Below, in pieces: positions 53,476 through 63,004 of a stretch of 64,000 nucleotides of DNA. Positions within the stretch are counted from its first letter, which is position 1, and the number at the start of each line of letters is the position of its first letter. A program made the position numbers and the translations under genes. The stretch lies in contig NZ_CP098400.1 in assembly GCF_023674465.1 (NCBI RefSeq), positions 2,012,801 to 2,076,800 on the forward strand, read 5' to 3'. This stretch comes from Xiashengella succiniciproducens (GTDB lineage: Bacteria > Bacteroidota > Bacteroidia > Bacteroidales > Marinilabiliaceae). A model generated the notes under the pieces. It searched no databases, had not been told where the DNA came from, and worked only from the letters and a program-made list of their open reading frames with translations.

Positions 53476-55128
53476 TTAGCTCATGAGGTCTCTCGCATTG
53501 ATAAGAGCCGCCTCTGAAAGCTCTGATCCACTGAGCATTCCGGCAATTTCAAGTACTCTTTCTTCGCTGTTAAGTTTTTTAATTTCTGAGACCGTAAGTT
53601 TGTCGGTATCGCGCTTGCTAACCTTTAAGTGGGAGATGCCTTTAGCGGCTATCTGAGGTAGGTGTGTTATACTGATAACCTGTATGTTACGGCCCATTTC
53701 TTTCATTATACGGCCCATACGGTCGGCTATCTCGCCCGACACACCAGTATCTATTTCATCGAAAATTATAGTAGCCAGTCCTTTGGCTGTTGACAACAGG
53801 GCCTTTATGCAAAGCATCAGCCTTGACATTTCACCTCCCGAAGCCACCTTGGGAATTTCACATAGTTCACCGTTTTTGTTTGCCGAAAACAAAAACTGTA
53901 TCACATCCCTGCCATCCTCGCGGTAATCGTCCGCTTCACGGCAATCAACCAAGAATCGTGCATTCGGCATTCCAAGCTCCGCCAGATTTGACACTATATG
54001 CTTTTCAAGTGTTTCAAACACCCCACGACGGCTCTGCGCAAGTACGTCAGCTGCTTTATCAAGCCTTGACTTGCTTTCGGCAATTTTATAATCCAGTTTT
54101 TCAATCTCCTCGTCAAATGCATCGAGGGCATTCAGCTTGTCCTGCAGTTCATTGAGGATGGCAATAAGTTCGCCAACACTGCCAACCCTATGCTTTTGCT
54201 GAAGGGAATAGATCAGATCCAGTCTATCACGAACAAAGCTTAACCTTTGCGGGTCAAATTCAAGGTCAGCAGCAATCCTGCTAAGCCCGGAAGTGATATC
54301 CCTTAATTCTATTAATACTGATCTGAGCCTTTCTGCAAGTTCCCTCCCCCCCGTCAGCCATGACTCTATCTTCTCAATCTCGGTCTGAACCATGTAGAGT
54401 CTGTCATTTACAGGAGATTCACCCGAACTGAGCAGTCCATCAGCCAGGGTCAGTGCACTTCTGATCTCTTCTATGTGGATCAGTTGTTCCAGTTCCTTCT
54501 CAAGCTCTTCCTGCTCACCATCAACCAGACGGGCCTCACTCAGCTGTTGCACCTGGAAATCCCAGTAATCGCGGTCAGAACTTTGTTTCTCGTTAAGTTC
54601 TATCAACTTGTCCCTCTCCTTTTGAAGGTGTCTGTAGTTGTGATACTCCTGACGATATGCAGCTCGTTCGGCTTCATTTGCTGCAACATTGTCAACAACT
54701 GCAAGCTGGAACTTAAAGTCCCCAAGCAGTAGGTTCTGGTGCTGGGAGTGAATATCTATTAGTCGCTCGCAAAGATTCTTGAGAAACTGCAGGGTAACGG
54801 GGGTATCGTTTACAAAAGCCCTTGACTTACCCTCAGGAAGGATTTCCCTTCTTATATAGGTTTTAGTGTCAAAATCTACGTCTTCTGTTTTGAAGAGCTC
54901 TTCCAATCCATAATCTGCTATATCGAAGCCTGCCTCAACAACGCACTTCCTCTCCTTGTCCCTGATAACTGAAGTATCGGCACGCTGTCCAAGTATCAAA
55001 GCCAGAGCTCCGAGCATAATCGATTTTCCAGCTCCGGTTTCGCCGGTTATAACGGTGAAACCTCTGTCAAATTCAATCTCTGCTGAATCAATCAGAGCAT
55101 AGTTGCTTATCGAAAGATGGAATAGCAT
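53476..55128 (-). CDS. recN: DNA repair protein RecN
   Basis: This 550-aa SMC-like ATPase acts in double-strand break repair. Walker A is GFTVITGETGAGKSIMLGAL near the N-terminus, coiled coils fill the middle (EQEELEKELEQLIHIEEIRS), and the C-terminal ABC half has VASGGEMSRLMLCIKALLST and ATIIFDEIDTGVSGEIADRM. Length and layout match RecN. It lies in the series bamD-rpoZ-coaBC-DUF4835-recN, which is conserved in many Bacteroidota. Confidence 0.97.
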   Translation of the reverse strand: MLFHLSISNYALIDSAEIEFDRGFTVITGETGAGKSIMLGALALILGQRADTSVIRDKERKCVVEAGFDIADYGLEELFKTEDVDFDTKTYIRREILPEGKSRAFVNDTPVTLQFLKNLCERLIDIHSQHQNLLLGDFKFQLAVVDNVAANEAERAAYRQEYHNYRHLQKERDKLIELNEKQSSDRDYWDFQVQQLSEARLVDGEQEELEKELEQLIHIEEIRSALTLADGLLSSGESPVNDRLYMVQTEIEKIESWLTGGRELAERLRSVLIELRDITSGLSRIAADLEFDPQRLSFVRDRLDLIYSLQQKHRVGSVGELIAILNELQDKLNALDAFDEEIEKLDYKIAESKSRLDKAADVLAQSRRGVFETLEKHIVSNLAELGMPNARFLVDCREADDYREDGRDVIQFLFSANKNGELCEIPKVASGGEMSRLMLCIKALLSTAKGLATIIFDEIDTGVSGEIADRMGRIMKEMGRNIQVISITHLPQIAAKGISHLKVSKRDTDKLTVSEIKKLNSEERVLEIAGMLSGSELSEAALINARDLMS

Positions 55129-55180
55129 AGGTATTTCTCTTTACAGGCAAATCTAAGAAAAAATTCAAACCAAGGGGGAA

Positions 55181-56113
55181 TCAGAACCTGTTGCCTTCCT
55201 CCTTAATCTTTTGATATTTGTCTGAATTAGATGGATCGATCTCTGTAAGAATCTCAACTGCCCTGCTCTTTTCCATCATCTGCCCACCAGAAAAGATGCT
55301 GACCAGTTCGTCGCTCTTTGCAGTAGCAAAGAGCACCATCGCAAAAGAATTGGGCCTTTGGCGTGTAACCCTGGGCAGTTGTTCTATAGCCGAAAGTATG
55401 TTTGATCTTCCCTCCTCTGGCTTTTCTGACATTCTGTCCAGTCCACGTCTGTGATACTGATAATAGCAGTTGCGTAGCGGTGTATGATATTCATTGAGCA
55501 GGTTTTCTATAAGCCAGTACCTGTTGCGCGGACTCTCGAAGGACTTCCAACCGGCTTCGCGGAAGCTCTGAGCAGTACTTACAATCTTTTCAGCTTCCCT
55601 GAAGTAAGGTGTGCCTCCCATAGGACTGAAGGTATCGTAGTCGTAGCCAATAATTACATAGGCATAGTAGGCCAGTATGGCTACAAGATTGGACTCCAGA
55701 TTAGTGGGGTTAAATACCAGGGGTTCAAACTCCACATAACGGAAGTGAAGACTCTGGTCGAGGTAGTTGAGTACCGGTGAATTGAAAGATGTATTGTATA
55801 TGGGACGGCGTGATTGCACCTGTATGGTGCCCTTGAACTCGTCGGAACCAATCATTTCCCTTATATTAATCAGGATGGAGCAGTCTATGCGTTCAGCTGG
55901 AGCATATTGATGTTCAGTCCACCTTTGTCCATTCATAAACTCCATTATAGCAGTCTGGAGAGTTTCGAAGACTCCGCGGTTGGTACCCTGAACGCCCGGA
56001 GCCACTACCTGCACCATACATCTCAACTCCTGAGCTCCGACTTTGTTGCAGAAGCCCGATATTGCAAGTAAAAGCAGTAATGCAGTCCTGTATATTATGC
56101 TCCTGGTCTTCAT
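55181..56113 (-). CDS. DUF4835 family secreted protein
   Basis: This 310-aa protein has a signal peptide (TALLLLLAISGFCNKVGAQ). The body matches DUF4835: RGVFETLQTAIMEFMNGQRW, ERIDCSILINIREMIGSDEF, QSRRPIYNTSFNSPVLNYLD and AYYAYVIIGYDYDTFSPMGG. No enzymatic motif is known. It is 15 nt downstream of coaBC and 52 nt upstream of recN, a conserved arrangement. Its location is probably the periplasm. Confidence 0.88.
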   Translation of the reverse strand: MKTRSIIYRTALLLLLAISGFCNKVGAQELRCMVQVVAPGVQGTNRGVFETLQTAIMEFMNGQRWTEHQYAPAERIDCSILINIREMIGSDEFKGTIQVQSRRPIYNTSFNSPVLNYLDQSLHFRYVEFEPLVFNPTNLESNLVAILAYYAYVIIGYDYDTFSPMGGTPYFREAEKIVSTAQSFREAGWKSFESPRNRYWLIENLLNEYHTPLRNCYYQYHRRGLDRMSEKPEEGRSNILSAIEQLPRVTRQRPNSFAMVLFATAKSDELVSIFSGGQMMEKSRAVEILTEIDPSNSDKYQKIKEEGNRF

Positions 56114-56128
56114 GGTGCTTGTTGTTTA

Positions 56129-57358
56129 TCAGACAATGACGCCCTGCGGGTGTATAAGCAGGCGCTCAATATAGTTGACTATATCTGCAGCTAGTTCCAC
56201 CTTGGACTTGAGAGGTAGGTCGTCGATTACCTGATCCCTTCCTATAATTGTAATTCTGTTGGTATCGACCATAAAGCCCGCACCTTGTTCTGCAAGAGAA
56301 TTAAGCACAATAAAATCAAGGTTCTTACTATCGAGCTTTTTGCGGGCATTGGCCTCTTCGTCGTTTGTCTCAAGTGCAAAACCTGCAAGTATCTGTCCCG
56401 GCTTTTTGATACGGCCCAGGTCTGCAGCTATATCTGGGTTTGGTACCAGCTTGAGCACCAACTCATCTCCCGACCTTTTTATCTTTTGTTCCTCAGCTTT
56501 TGCGGGACGATAGTCACTTACTGCAGCCGACATAACAGCACCATCTGCCCCTTGAAAATGCGCAAGGCATTCCCTATGCATCTCAAGAGCTGAGTGAACA
56601 TCTATACGATTGATATTGGGATTCTTTGTCTTCAGACTTACCGGGCCACAGACAAGGTCAACCAGAGCACCACGCGATGCCAGCTCCTCAGCTATTGCAA
56701 AACCCATCTTACCAGAGGAGTAGTTTCCAACAAACCTCACAGGGTCTATTGCTTCATAAGTTGGTCCTGCGCTCACAAGGAAGCGTTTGCCCGACAGTAT
56801 GCCGGAACTTTCCTTAGCGGCAAAGTATGACTTAAGCCTTTCGACGATAGCCTCAGGTTCCTCCATCCTACCTTTACCCAACAATCCACTTGCAAGTTCA
56901 CCAACCCCCGGTTCGATAACCTCACAACCGTATGTTTTAAGCTTTTCAATATTGTTGACCGTCGAAGGGTGGCTGAACATGTCAAGGTCCATCGCAGGGG
57001 CTATAAATACCTTACAACGTGCAGAAAGATAGGTAGCCACCAAAAGATTATCGGCCAGACCATTGACCATCTTGGCGAGTGTCGAGGCCGTGGCCGGTGC
57101 AATCAGCATGGCGTCAGCCCAGATTCCAAAATCCACATGGCTGTGCCAGGTCCCGTCGTTGGCTCCGAAAAATTCGGATAGTACTGGTTTACCTGATAAG
57201 GCCGAAAGGGTAACCGGCGTAATAAACTCCTTGCCTGCAGGGGTAATGATAACCTGTACCTCTGCTCCCTCCTTAACAAGAAGCCGGAGCAGTAATGCAG
57301 CCTTGTAGGCTGCAATGCTTCCGGTCACTCCAAGTACTATTTTCTTCCCTTTTAGCAT
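56129..57358 (-). CDS. coaBC: Bifunctional phosphopantothenoylcysteine decarboxylase/synthase CoaBC
   Basis: This 409-aa enzyme makes 4'-phosphopantetheine in coenzyme A synthesis. The N-terminal FMN-dependent CoaC domain shows LGVTGSIAAYKAALLLRLLV and ANGLADN-type LAKMVNGLADNLLVATYLSA. The C-terminal CoaB domain has FLVSAGPTYEAIDPVRFVGN and YSSGKMGFAIAEELASRGA with VLNSLAEQGAGFMVDTNRIT. The length is typical. It is 27 nt downstream of the omega subunit gene, a common adjacency. Confidence 0.97.
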   Translation of the reverse strand: MLKGKKIVLGVTGSIAAYKAALLLRLLVKEGAEVQVIITPAGKEFITPVTLSALSGKPVLSEFFGANDGTWHSHVDFGIWADAMLIAPATASTLAKMVNGLADNLLVATYLSARCKVFIAPAMDLDMFSHPSTVNNIEKLKTYGCEVIEPGVGELASGLLGKGRMEEPEAIVERLKSYFAAKESSGILSGKRFLVSAGPTYEAIDPVRFVGNYSSGKMGFAIAEELASRGALVDLVCGPVSLKTKNPNINRIDVHSALEMHRECLAHFQGADGAVMSAAVSDYRPAKAEEQKIKRSGDELVLKLVPNPDIAADLGRIKKPGQILAGFALETNDEEANARKKLDSKNLDFIVLNSLAEQGAGFMVDTNRITIIGRDQVIDDLPLKSKVELAADIVNYIERLLIHPQGVIV

Positions 57359-57385
57359 CTTCAGGTATAGAAGTGATAAGGGGAC

Positions 57386-57727
57386 TTATTCGGCTGATTC
57401 TGCCTTTTCGCCCTTACCGGGTTTGCGGTAATAAATCTTACCTTCGAGAAATTCCTCAACACCTATAGCAGAAGGCTTGGGCAATCTCTCATAAAAGCGT
57501 GATATTTCTATTTGCTCCCTGTTTTCAAACACCTCTTCGAGGTTGTCGGTATAGGAGGCAAACTCCTGGAGCTTACGGTTAAGCTCTTCCTTCATATCAA
57601 CCCCGATCTGGTTAGCACGTCTGGCAATAATATTGATTGTCTCATAGATATTGCCTGTTTGCTCGCTTAGCTTGCGGGTGTCGTAGGTAATGGTGTTTCC
57701 CGGAGCTTTTGACTTTTTATAATCCAT
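57386..57727 (-). CDS. rpoZ: RNA polymerase omega subunit, Bacteroidota type
   Basis: This 113-aa protein has NIYETINIIARRANQIGVDM in the Rpb6-like core, then a longer acidic region (EFASYTDNLEEVFENREQIE) and IGVEEFLEGKIYYRKPGKG. The start TRKLSEQTGN fits the family. It stabilises the RNA polymerase core. It sits between bamD and coaBC, the usual place in this phylum. Confidence 0.88.
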   Translation of the reverse strand: MDYKKSKAPGNTITYDTRKLSEQTGNIYETINIIARRANQIGVDMKEELNRKLQEFASYTDNLEEVFENREQIEISRFYERLPKPSAIGVEEFLEGKIYYRKPGKGEKAESAE

Positions 57728-57748
57728 ATCTGCAAACTATAATTAAGA

Positions 57749-58582
57749 CTATTGATTACTACTTGTTGTTGATTTAAGCAATTTGTTTATGTCCTGAAAG
57801 ATTTTGTTGGCATTGCTAAGATACGCACTTTCAGGGTATTCGTTTATAAAAGAATAATATTCATCAAGAGTATCCCTTAGACGCTCATCCTTCTTGGCCT
57901 CAACACTATTGACAGCCTCTTTGTACTTGGCATCAAGGATCAGGAAATAAAGCTCTTCCCTGTATTTTGTATCGGGAAAATCATCAAGAGTGTTACGGGC
58001 TGTAATTACTGCTGACAGATAATTGTTACCCAGATATGATCCCAAATCATAATACATCTTTGCATTTAGATAAGCCTTGTATGCCAGTTTGTCACGCAAC
58101 TCATCCATAAAAGCTGTCGCTTCCTTAACCCTTTTACTTGTGGGATAAAGATTGATAAACAGCTGAAAACCTTCAAGTGCTTTATTTGTCTCAGTCTGAT
58201 CCAGACGGGCTGTAGGTGAAAGCATGTAACTACAGTATGCTGCATTAAACTGAGCCTCTTCTGCATATGCACTGCTGGGATAGCTTTGAACAAAGACTGT
58301 AAAATAATGACCAGCAAGCATATATTCCCTGGCCTTGAGAAGGCAATCTGCATAGATATAGTGAGATAACTCACCCCTCTCAGTAGCCCGGTAGCTCCTC
58401 ATCACATCATTGAAAAGAGTTGCAGCCCTTTTATAATCCCCATTGTTATAGTATTCCATTGCCTTCTCAAACTTCAAATCGGTATCATTGCTCTTTAAAA
58501 GCTTTTGATAATTACTGCATGAAGTGCTCAGGATTAGCAAGGTAAAAAAGAGTACTCCCCTTACAAGCTGACTTTTATTCAT
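57749..58582 (-). CDS. bamD: Outer membrane assembly lipoprotein BamD
   Basis: This protein is about 277 aa with a lipoprotein signal ending in LLILSTSC. The TPR-like solenoid reads MEYYNNGDYKRAATLFNDVM, GHYFTVFVQSYPSSAYAEEA and QFNAAYCSYMLSPTARLDQT. BamD supports insertion of beta-barrel proteins with BamA. The start at 58582 (MNKSQLVRG) is chosen because a -7 box at 58632-58639 would start the transcript at or below 58627, the alternative start. It heads the minus-strand series continuing through rpoZ, coaBC, DUF4835 and recN. Confidence 0.93.
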   Translation of the reverse strand: MNKSQLVRGVLFFTLLILSTSCSNYQKLLKSNDTDLKFEKAMEYYNNGDYKRAATLFNDVMRSYRATERGELSHYIYADCLLKAREYMLAGHYFTVFVQSYPSSAYAEEAQFNAAYCSYMLSPTARLDQTETNKALEGFQLFINLYPTSKRVKEATAFMDELRDKLAYKAYLNAKMYYDLGSYLGNNYLSAVITARNTLDDFPDTKYREELYFLILDAKYKEAVNSVEAKKDERLRDTLDEYYSFINEYPESAYLSNANKIFQDINKLLKSTTSSNQ

Positions 58583-58631
58583 AGTTATTTTTTGTAGTTT
58601 TTCAACAGGAGCCATACCTGGAAACATCCTG

Positions 58632-58663
58632 CAAAAATAGATAATTCCACGTAATTCCCCAAT
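58632..58663 (-). promoter_or_regulatory. bamD promoter
   Basis: On the minus strand TATTTTTG (58639-58632) fits the -7 box, and ATTG (58663-58660) is one base off -33 at 20-nt spacing. The transcript would begin near 58625. Confidence 0.45.
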
Positions 58664-58815
58664 AAATGATTTCTTTAATTTATAGCACTATGACCATAGC
58701 GGGTCATAGCGCTACAAGGATAAGCAAAATTCAGACCATCTTTTAAGGCATATGCAGGCAAATACCGAAAAAAATAAAAAACCCTTGGCGACTAAGGTGA
58801 ATATATAAAAAAACT

Positions 58816-58823
58816 TACCTTTG
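58816..58823 (+). promoter_or_regulatory. Candidate -7 box of the spt-like gene
   Basis: TACCTTTG is an exact TAnnTTTG match 28 nt before the GTG start. A good -33 box is not seen at the usual spacing. Confidence 0.38.
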
Positions 58824-58851
58824 CCTTAGAAATAATTAAAACCTTATTAAC

Positions 58852-60093
58852 GTGGATATTTTTGATAAGATACACACAAGTATGGGCCCTTTGGGCCAAT
58901 ATGGTAAAGAAGCCCATGGTTATTTCATGTTCCCCAAACTTGAAGGGGAAATTCATCCTAGAATGAAGTTCCGCGGTAAGGAAGTTCTTACCTGGAGTTT
59001 GAACAACTACCTTGGATTGGCCAACCATCCTGAAGTGCGCAAGGCTGATGCTGATGCTGCAAAGGAATACGGACTGGGCTATCCTATGGGTGCCAGGATG
59101 ATGTCAGGACATACCAGCAAGCACGAGGAACTGGAAGCTCAGCTCGCTGATTTTGTCGGAAAGGAAGATGCTTATCTTCTCAACTTCGGTTATCAGGGTA
59201 TGATTTCAATTATCGACACTCTGGTAAATCGAAATGATGTCATCGTATACGACTCTGAGTCGCATGCTTGTATCATCGACGGTCTGAGGTTGCATATGGG
59301 TAAACGCTTCGTTTTCCCACACAATAACATTGAGAACCTACACAAACAGCTACAAAGGGCAACAGAACTAGCAGAAAAACAAGGTGGTGGAGTACTCGTA
59401 ATCACTGAAGGTGTATTCGGTATGGCCGGTGACCTTGGTAAGCTTGATGAAATCGTAGCCCTCAAGAAGGAATTTAACTTCCGCATTCTGGTTGACGATG
59501 CTCACGGTTTTGGTACCATGGGTAAGACCGGTGCCGGTACTGCAGAACACTTCGGCGTTGCTGATCAGATAGACCTTATCTTCGGAACCTTCGCCAAATC
59601 AATGGCTAGCATAGGAGCTTTCGTTGCCGGTCGTGAAGATGTAATCAGCTACCTGCGCTATAATATGCGCTCACAGATCTTTGCCAAGTCACTGCCAATG
59701 CCATTGGTTATCGGTGCTCTGAAGCGTCTGGAACTGGTTCGCACACAACCTGAACTGCGTGAAAACCTGTGGAATGTAGTACACAACCTGCAAAAGGGTC
59801 TGCGCGAACAAGGCTTCGACCTTGGCCACACTCAAAGTCCGGTTACTCCGGTGTACCTCAACGGTACTATTCCAGAGGCTACCGAACTTACTATGGACCT
59901 GAGGGAAAACTACAGCATCTTCTGCTCTATTGTTGTTTATCCCGTTGTTCCAAAGGGCGTTATCATGCTTCGTATTATCCCGACAGCAGTTCACACTCTC
60001 GAAGACGTGGATTACACTATCAAAGCATTTGCTGAGATTAAGGAAAAGCTTGCTGCCGGTAAGTACAAAGCCGACAAGATCGCAAGCATCTGA
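58852..60093 (+). CDS. spt: Serine palmitoyltransferase-like enzyme
   Basis: This 413-aa PLP enzyme of the alpha-oxoamine synthase group starts with GTG. SWSLNNYLGLANHPEVRKAD, MGARMMSGHTSKHEELEAQL and VVYDSESHACIIDGLR-like spacing (IVYDSESHACIIDGL) fit the family. The cofactor Asp lies in LVDDAHGFGTMGKTG, and the PLP Lys in IFGTFAKSMASIGAFVAG. The sequence resembles Bacteroidales serine palmitoyltransferases that start sphingolipid synthesis, although glycine C-acetyltransferase or BioF cannot be fully excluded. No biotin genes are near. It is transcribed alone and followed by a terminator. Confidence 0.85.
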   Translation: MDIFDKIHTSMGPLGQYGKEAHGYFMFPKLEGEIHPRMKFRGKEVLTWSLNNYLGLANHPEVRKADADAAKEYGLGYPMGARMMSGHTSKHEELEAQLADFVGKEDAYLLNFGYQGMISIIDTLVNRNDVIVYDSESHACIIDGLRLHMGKRFVFPHNNIENLHKQLQRATELAEKQGGGVLVITEGVFGMAGDLGKLDEIVALKKEFNFRILVDDAHGFGTMGKTGAGTAEHFGVADQIDLIFGTFAKSMASIGAFVAGREDVISYLRYNMRSQIFAKSLPMPLVIGALKRLELVRTQPELRENLWNVVHNLQKGLREQGFDLGHTQSPVTPVYLNGTIPEATELTMDLRENYSIFCSIVVYPVVPKGVIMLRIIPTAVHTLEDVDYTIKAFAEIKEKLAAGKYKADKIASI

Positions 60094-60172
60094 TAATATT
60101 GCGAGTCATCCTGATTAGGGTAATGTTTATTCATTATATCTGAATTAGGTTGATGAGACTTTTAAAGAAAAA

Positions 60173-60198
60173 GAGGTTGTCCCCACCGGGACAGCCTC
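60173..60198 (+). terminator. Terminator of the spt-like gene
   Basis: GAGGTTGTCCC and GGGACAGCCTC pair (one G-T wobble) around CACC, followed by five T residues. A-rich sequence before the stem may allow bidirectional use. Confidence 0.85.
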
Positions 60199-60278
60199 TT
60201 TTTCTTTACCGGAGCCTATTGACCGGAATCTCGTATTTGTTGTACCTTTACCCTTGAATTAACCAAAAAAGGAACACC

Positions 60279-60998
60279 ATGAAAAGGATTGTTAGTACAC
60301 TATTTCTTAGCATTTTAATCACTACCCTTGGAATGTCACAGATTCAAAAATCAGTATTTCAAACTGGTGAGGAGGAGTTGGAGATATGGCATATAGGTCA
60401 CGGATCTCTGATGCTGCAATATAAGGGCAAAGTTATTCATATTGACCCATTCAGTACCCTGACCGACTACACAACCCTTCCAAAGGCTGACCTTATACTT
60501 ATAACCCACGAACATGCCGACCACCTTGACCCAAAGGCAATCGAAACAATCAGGAAGGAAGGTACTGATTTCATTCTGACCTCGGTGTGCTACGAAACAG
60601 TAAAGGAAGGACAAGTTATAGCTAATGGTGAGAACACATCATGGAATGGCATCCAGATTGAAGCTGTACCTGCATACAACATCGTGCACAAGCGTCCCGA
60701 CGGTAAGTTCTACCATCCCAAAGGTATTGGCAACGGCTATGTGCTTACTGTTAAGAACTTAAAGGTGTATGTTGCAGGCGATACAGAGGACATACCCGAG
60801 ATGAAGAATCTTAAAAACATAGATGTGGCCTTCCTTCCAATGAATCTGCCCTACACCATGACTCCGGAGATGACTGCAAATGCAGCACGTATGTTCCGAC
60901 CCAAAGTATTGTATCCCTATCACTATGGCAATACAGATACCAACAAACTCGTTGAGTTGCTGAAGGATGATACCGCAATAGATGTAAGAATCAGATAA
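60279..60998 (+). CDS. Secreted MBL-fold metal-dependent hydrolase (UlaG-like)
   Basis: This 239-aa protein has a signal peptide (IVSTLFLSILITTLGMSQ). The metallo-beta-lactamase fold is shown by IWHIGHGSLMLQYKGKVIHI, ILITHEHADHLDPKAIETI and VYVAGDTEDIPEMK. The length and the HGSL motif suit UlaG-like or related hydrolases rather than a true beta-lactamase. It lies 6 nt from the convergent transglutaminase-like gene stop, with no partner. The substrate is unknown. Confidence 0.87.
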   Translation: MKRIVSTLFLSILITTLGMSQIQKSVFQTGEEELEIWHIGHGSLMLQYKGKVIHIDPFSTLTDYTTLPKADLILITHEHADHLDPKAIETIRKEGTDFILTSVCYETVKEGQVIANGENTSWNGIQIEAVPAYNIVHKRPDGKFYHPKGIGNGYVLTVKNLKVYVAGDTEDIPEMKNLKNIDVAFLPMNLPYTMTPEMTANAARMFRPKVLYPYHYGNTDTNKLVELLKDDTAIDVRIR

Positions 60999-61003
60999 CA
61001 GAA

Positions 61004-61885
61004 TCAGGAGGAGATATCACCAAAGAGAGACAACAGCTCTTTAATCTCCTCCACCTTTTCATTTTGCTTGTTGCTTTCGTAAGAGTACACAAGGTTGTTG
61101 AGCAGGCGTTGTACAGTATCCTTGTTGCTACAGGGCAGATAGTACGAGTCACTCGGCTCCAGCTTTTGCTGCTTAACGAAGTATTCTATTTCCTTGCGAC
61201 CGAGAACAGCTCCCTTATTAATTGCATTAATATAAAACAGCACGGAGATCTCTTCTCCCTGGTTGACTGTTGCAAGGTCTCCCCCTTCATCAAGATATGC
61301 CATCACGTAGTTTTTGGGAAGATTTACACCATAGACGGGAACTCCCGAACGCTGTGCTATTACTGAATAAAGCACCGACAATGACACCGGATTGCCCTTG
61401 CGTGAATCAAGGACGTCACTGATGAAATTGTTTTGAGGTGCCATGAAATTGGTATTATTGCGACCGAATTCATGGACATCAAACAGGATATGGTTGATTA
61501 TGCGAACCTTTTCAAGTGCAGTAAGGTGGTCGTTTAGCTCTAGCCATACATCCTTACGAATTGCATTGACTTTCTTGTCTATATCCTCGTACCTGAGTTC
61601 GGGGTACTGATATCTTGCAACAAGGTAAACACCGTATAGGAGGTCATCTTCGGAAACTGAAAGCCAGTTGCGCATGCGGGCTTTGAGGTCTTTAAACTGA
61701 AGGGTATGTATCAGGTTTTCCAAACGACGTTGATATACAGCGTCACCGGTACTCTCCCAGGCCTTTTCAAGGTCGGGTACTATATCAACCTCCTCTTTGA
61801 GCAGCTCGCCCTCGACGGTTGAATACACCTCTTCACTAGGATCATCCAACAAGCAAATCAATGCCTGTACTTTGTTTCTGTCCAT
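61004..61885 (-). CDS. SirB1-like transglutaminase-fold protein
   Basis: This 293-aa protein has a helical N-terminal part (VQALICLLDDPSEEVYSTVE) and the SirB1/transglutaminase_core2 region: DVHEFGRNNTNFMAPQNNFI, VLDSRKGNPVSLSVLYSVIA, GVPVYGVNLPKNYVMAYLD. The cysteine expected in a catalytic transglutaminase is not apparent, so it is probably not an active enzyme. C-terminal residues look helical. The function is unknown. It lies 17 nt downstream of the nucleoside phosphorylase gene. Confidence 0.8.
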   Translation of the reverse strand: MDRNKVQALICLLDDPSEEVYSTVEGELLKEEVDIVPDLEKAWESTGDAVYQRRLENLIHTLQFKDLKARMRNWLSVSEDDLLYGVYLVARYQYPELRYEDIDKKVNAIRKDVWLELNDHLTALEKVRIINHILFDVHEFGRNNTNFMAPQNNFISDVLDSRKGNPVSLSVLYSVIAQRSGVPVYGVNLPKNYVMAYLDEGGDLATVNQGEEISVLFYINAINKGAVLGRKEIEYFVKQQKLEPSDSYYLPCSNKDTVQRLLNNLVYSYESNKQNEKVEEIKELLSLFGDISS

Positions 61886-61902
61886 ACCAGGTATGTCTTA
61901 AG

Positions 61903-62778
61903 CTATTTAGCTAAGCTATCCAGAACATATTCTATAAGCAGTGTAACCTGCTTCTTGTAATCCTTGCTGTAATTACCGGCAAGTCTGTTTGCTATTATCA
62001 CACATACAGTAACCGCCTTGTGTCCCAATAGAGCCGAAAGACCATAAATGGCCGAGCACTCCATTTCGTAGTTGCATATCCTCTGCTCACCGTACCTGAA
62101 AGCAGTAATCCTCTCATTTATGTCAGGCATCGCCAGACCCAGACGAATTACCCTGCCCTGGGGACCGTAAAAACCCGGAGCAGAAATAGTAGCACCCGGA
62201 TATACCTTGTCACTCTTCAACCTTGATATCAGAGTACTGTCAGCTTTGACAACATAGGGTTTGGTAAGGTTGGCCTTCCATCCGCTATGACTTATAAATG
62301 CCTGTTCAAATCCAAGGTCGCTGATTCCATCACGACCTGCATAAAAATTCAAAAGCCCGTCGAAACCGACGGCCTTCTCGCTTAGCACCCATGAATCTGA
62401 TGGTATATCAGCCTGAAGTGACCCAGAGGTCCCTATCCTCACTATTTCAAGTGACCTGTGATCCTCTTTTGGCAGACGTGTGGCAAAATCAACATTTACC
62501 AAGGCATCCAGCTCATTTAACACAATATCTATATTGTCTGTTCCTATTCCCGTAGAGATAACAGTAAACAGCACTCCTTTGTATGAACCGGTGCTCCACA
62601 CAAATTCACGGTTGTCACCTCTATGCAACACCTCATCAAAAAAACCTGCAACCGTCTCCACCCTACCCGGATCTCCTACCAGAATTACCTTTCCGGCTAA
62701 TTGTTCCGGCTTGATATGAAGATGAAATGCCGAGCCGTCAGGGTTGATTATTAGTTCTGAATCTGCTATTGGCTTCAT
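61903..62778 (-). CDS. Nucleoside phosphorylase (uridine phosphorylase-like)
   Basis: This 291-aa enzyme is of the PNP/UDP phosphorylase superfamily. KVILVGDPGRVETVAGFFDE binds phosphate, STGIGTDNIDIVLNELDALV and VRIGTSGSLQADIPSDS follow, and the substrate site has ICNYEMECSAIYGLSALLGH then ANRLAGNYSKDYKK. It cleaves nucleosides to bases and ribose-1-phosphate in salvage. The exact base cannot be fixed, but the layout is nearest uridine phosphorylases. It is the first gene of a two-gene unit with the SirB1-like gene. Confidence 0.87.
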   Translation of the reverse strand: MKPIADSELIINPDGSAFHLHIKPEQLAGKVILVGDPGRVETVAGFFDEVLHRGDNREFVWSTGSYKGVLFTVISTGIGTDNIDIVLNELDALVNVDFATRLPKEDHRSLEIVRIGTSGSLQADIPSDSWVLSEKAVGFDGLLNFYAGRDGISDLGFEQAFISHSGWKANLTKPYVVKADSTLISRLKSDKVYPGATISAPGFYGPQGRVIRLGLAMPDINERITAFRYGEQRICNYEMECSAIYGLSALLGHKAVTVCVIIANRLAGNYSKDYKKQVTLLIEYVLDSLAK

Positions 62779-63004
62779 GCCTAAAAATTAAACTTTGGTC
62801 AAAATAATACATAATTTTCCAAAATTCAATAAAAATGTTATGAACAAGGCTGTTTATAACTCAGCACATTAGGGTTTCAGGAAATCTATCGATTATCAAT
62901 ATATATTATTTTGTAAAGCATAATTATTCTGGAAATATGAAGTGCAGTAACTCCGCTTTTTCTGGACTTTCTTATTAATTTTACACGAAACAAAAACACC
63001 AGCG

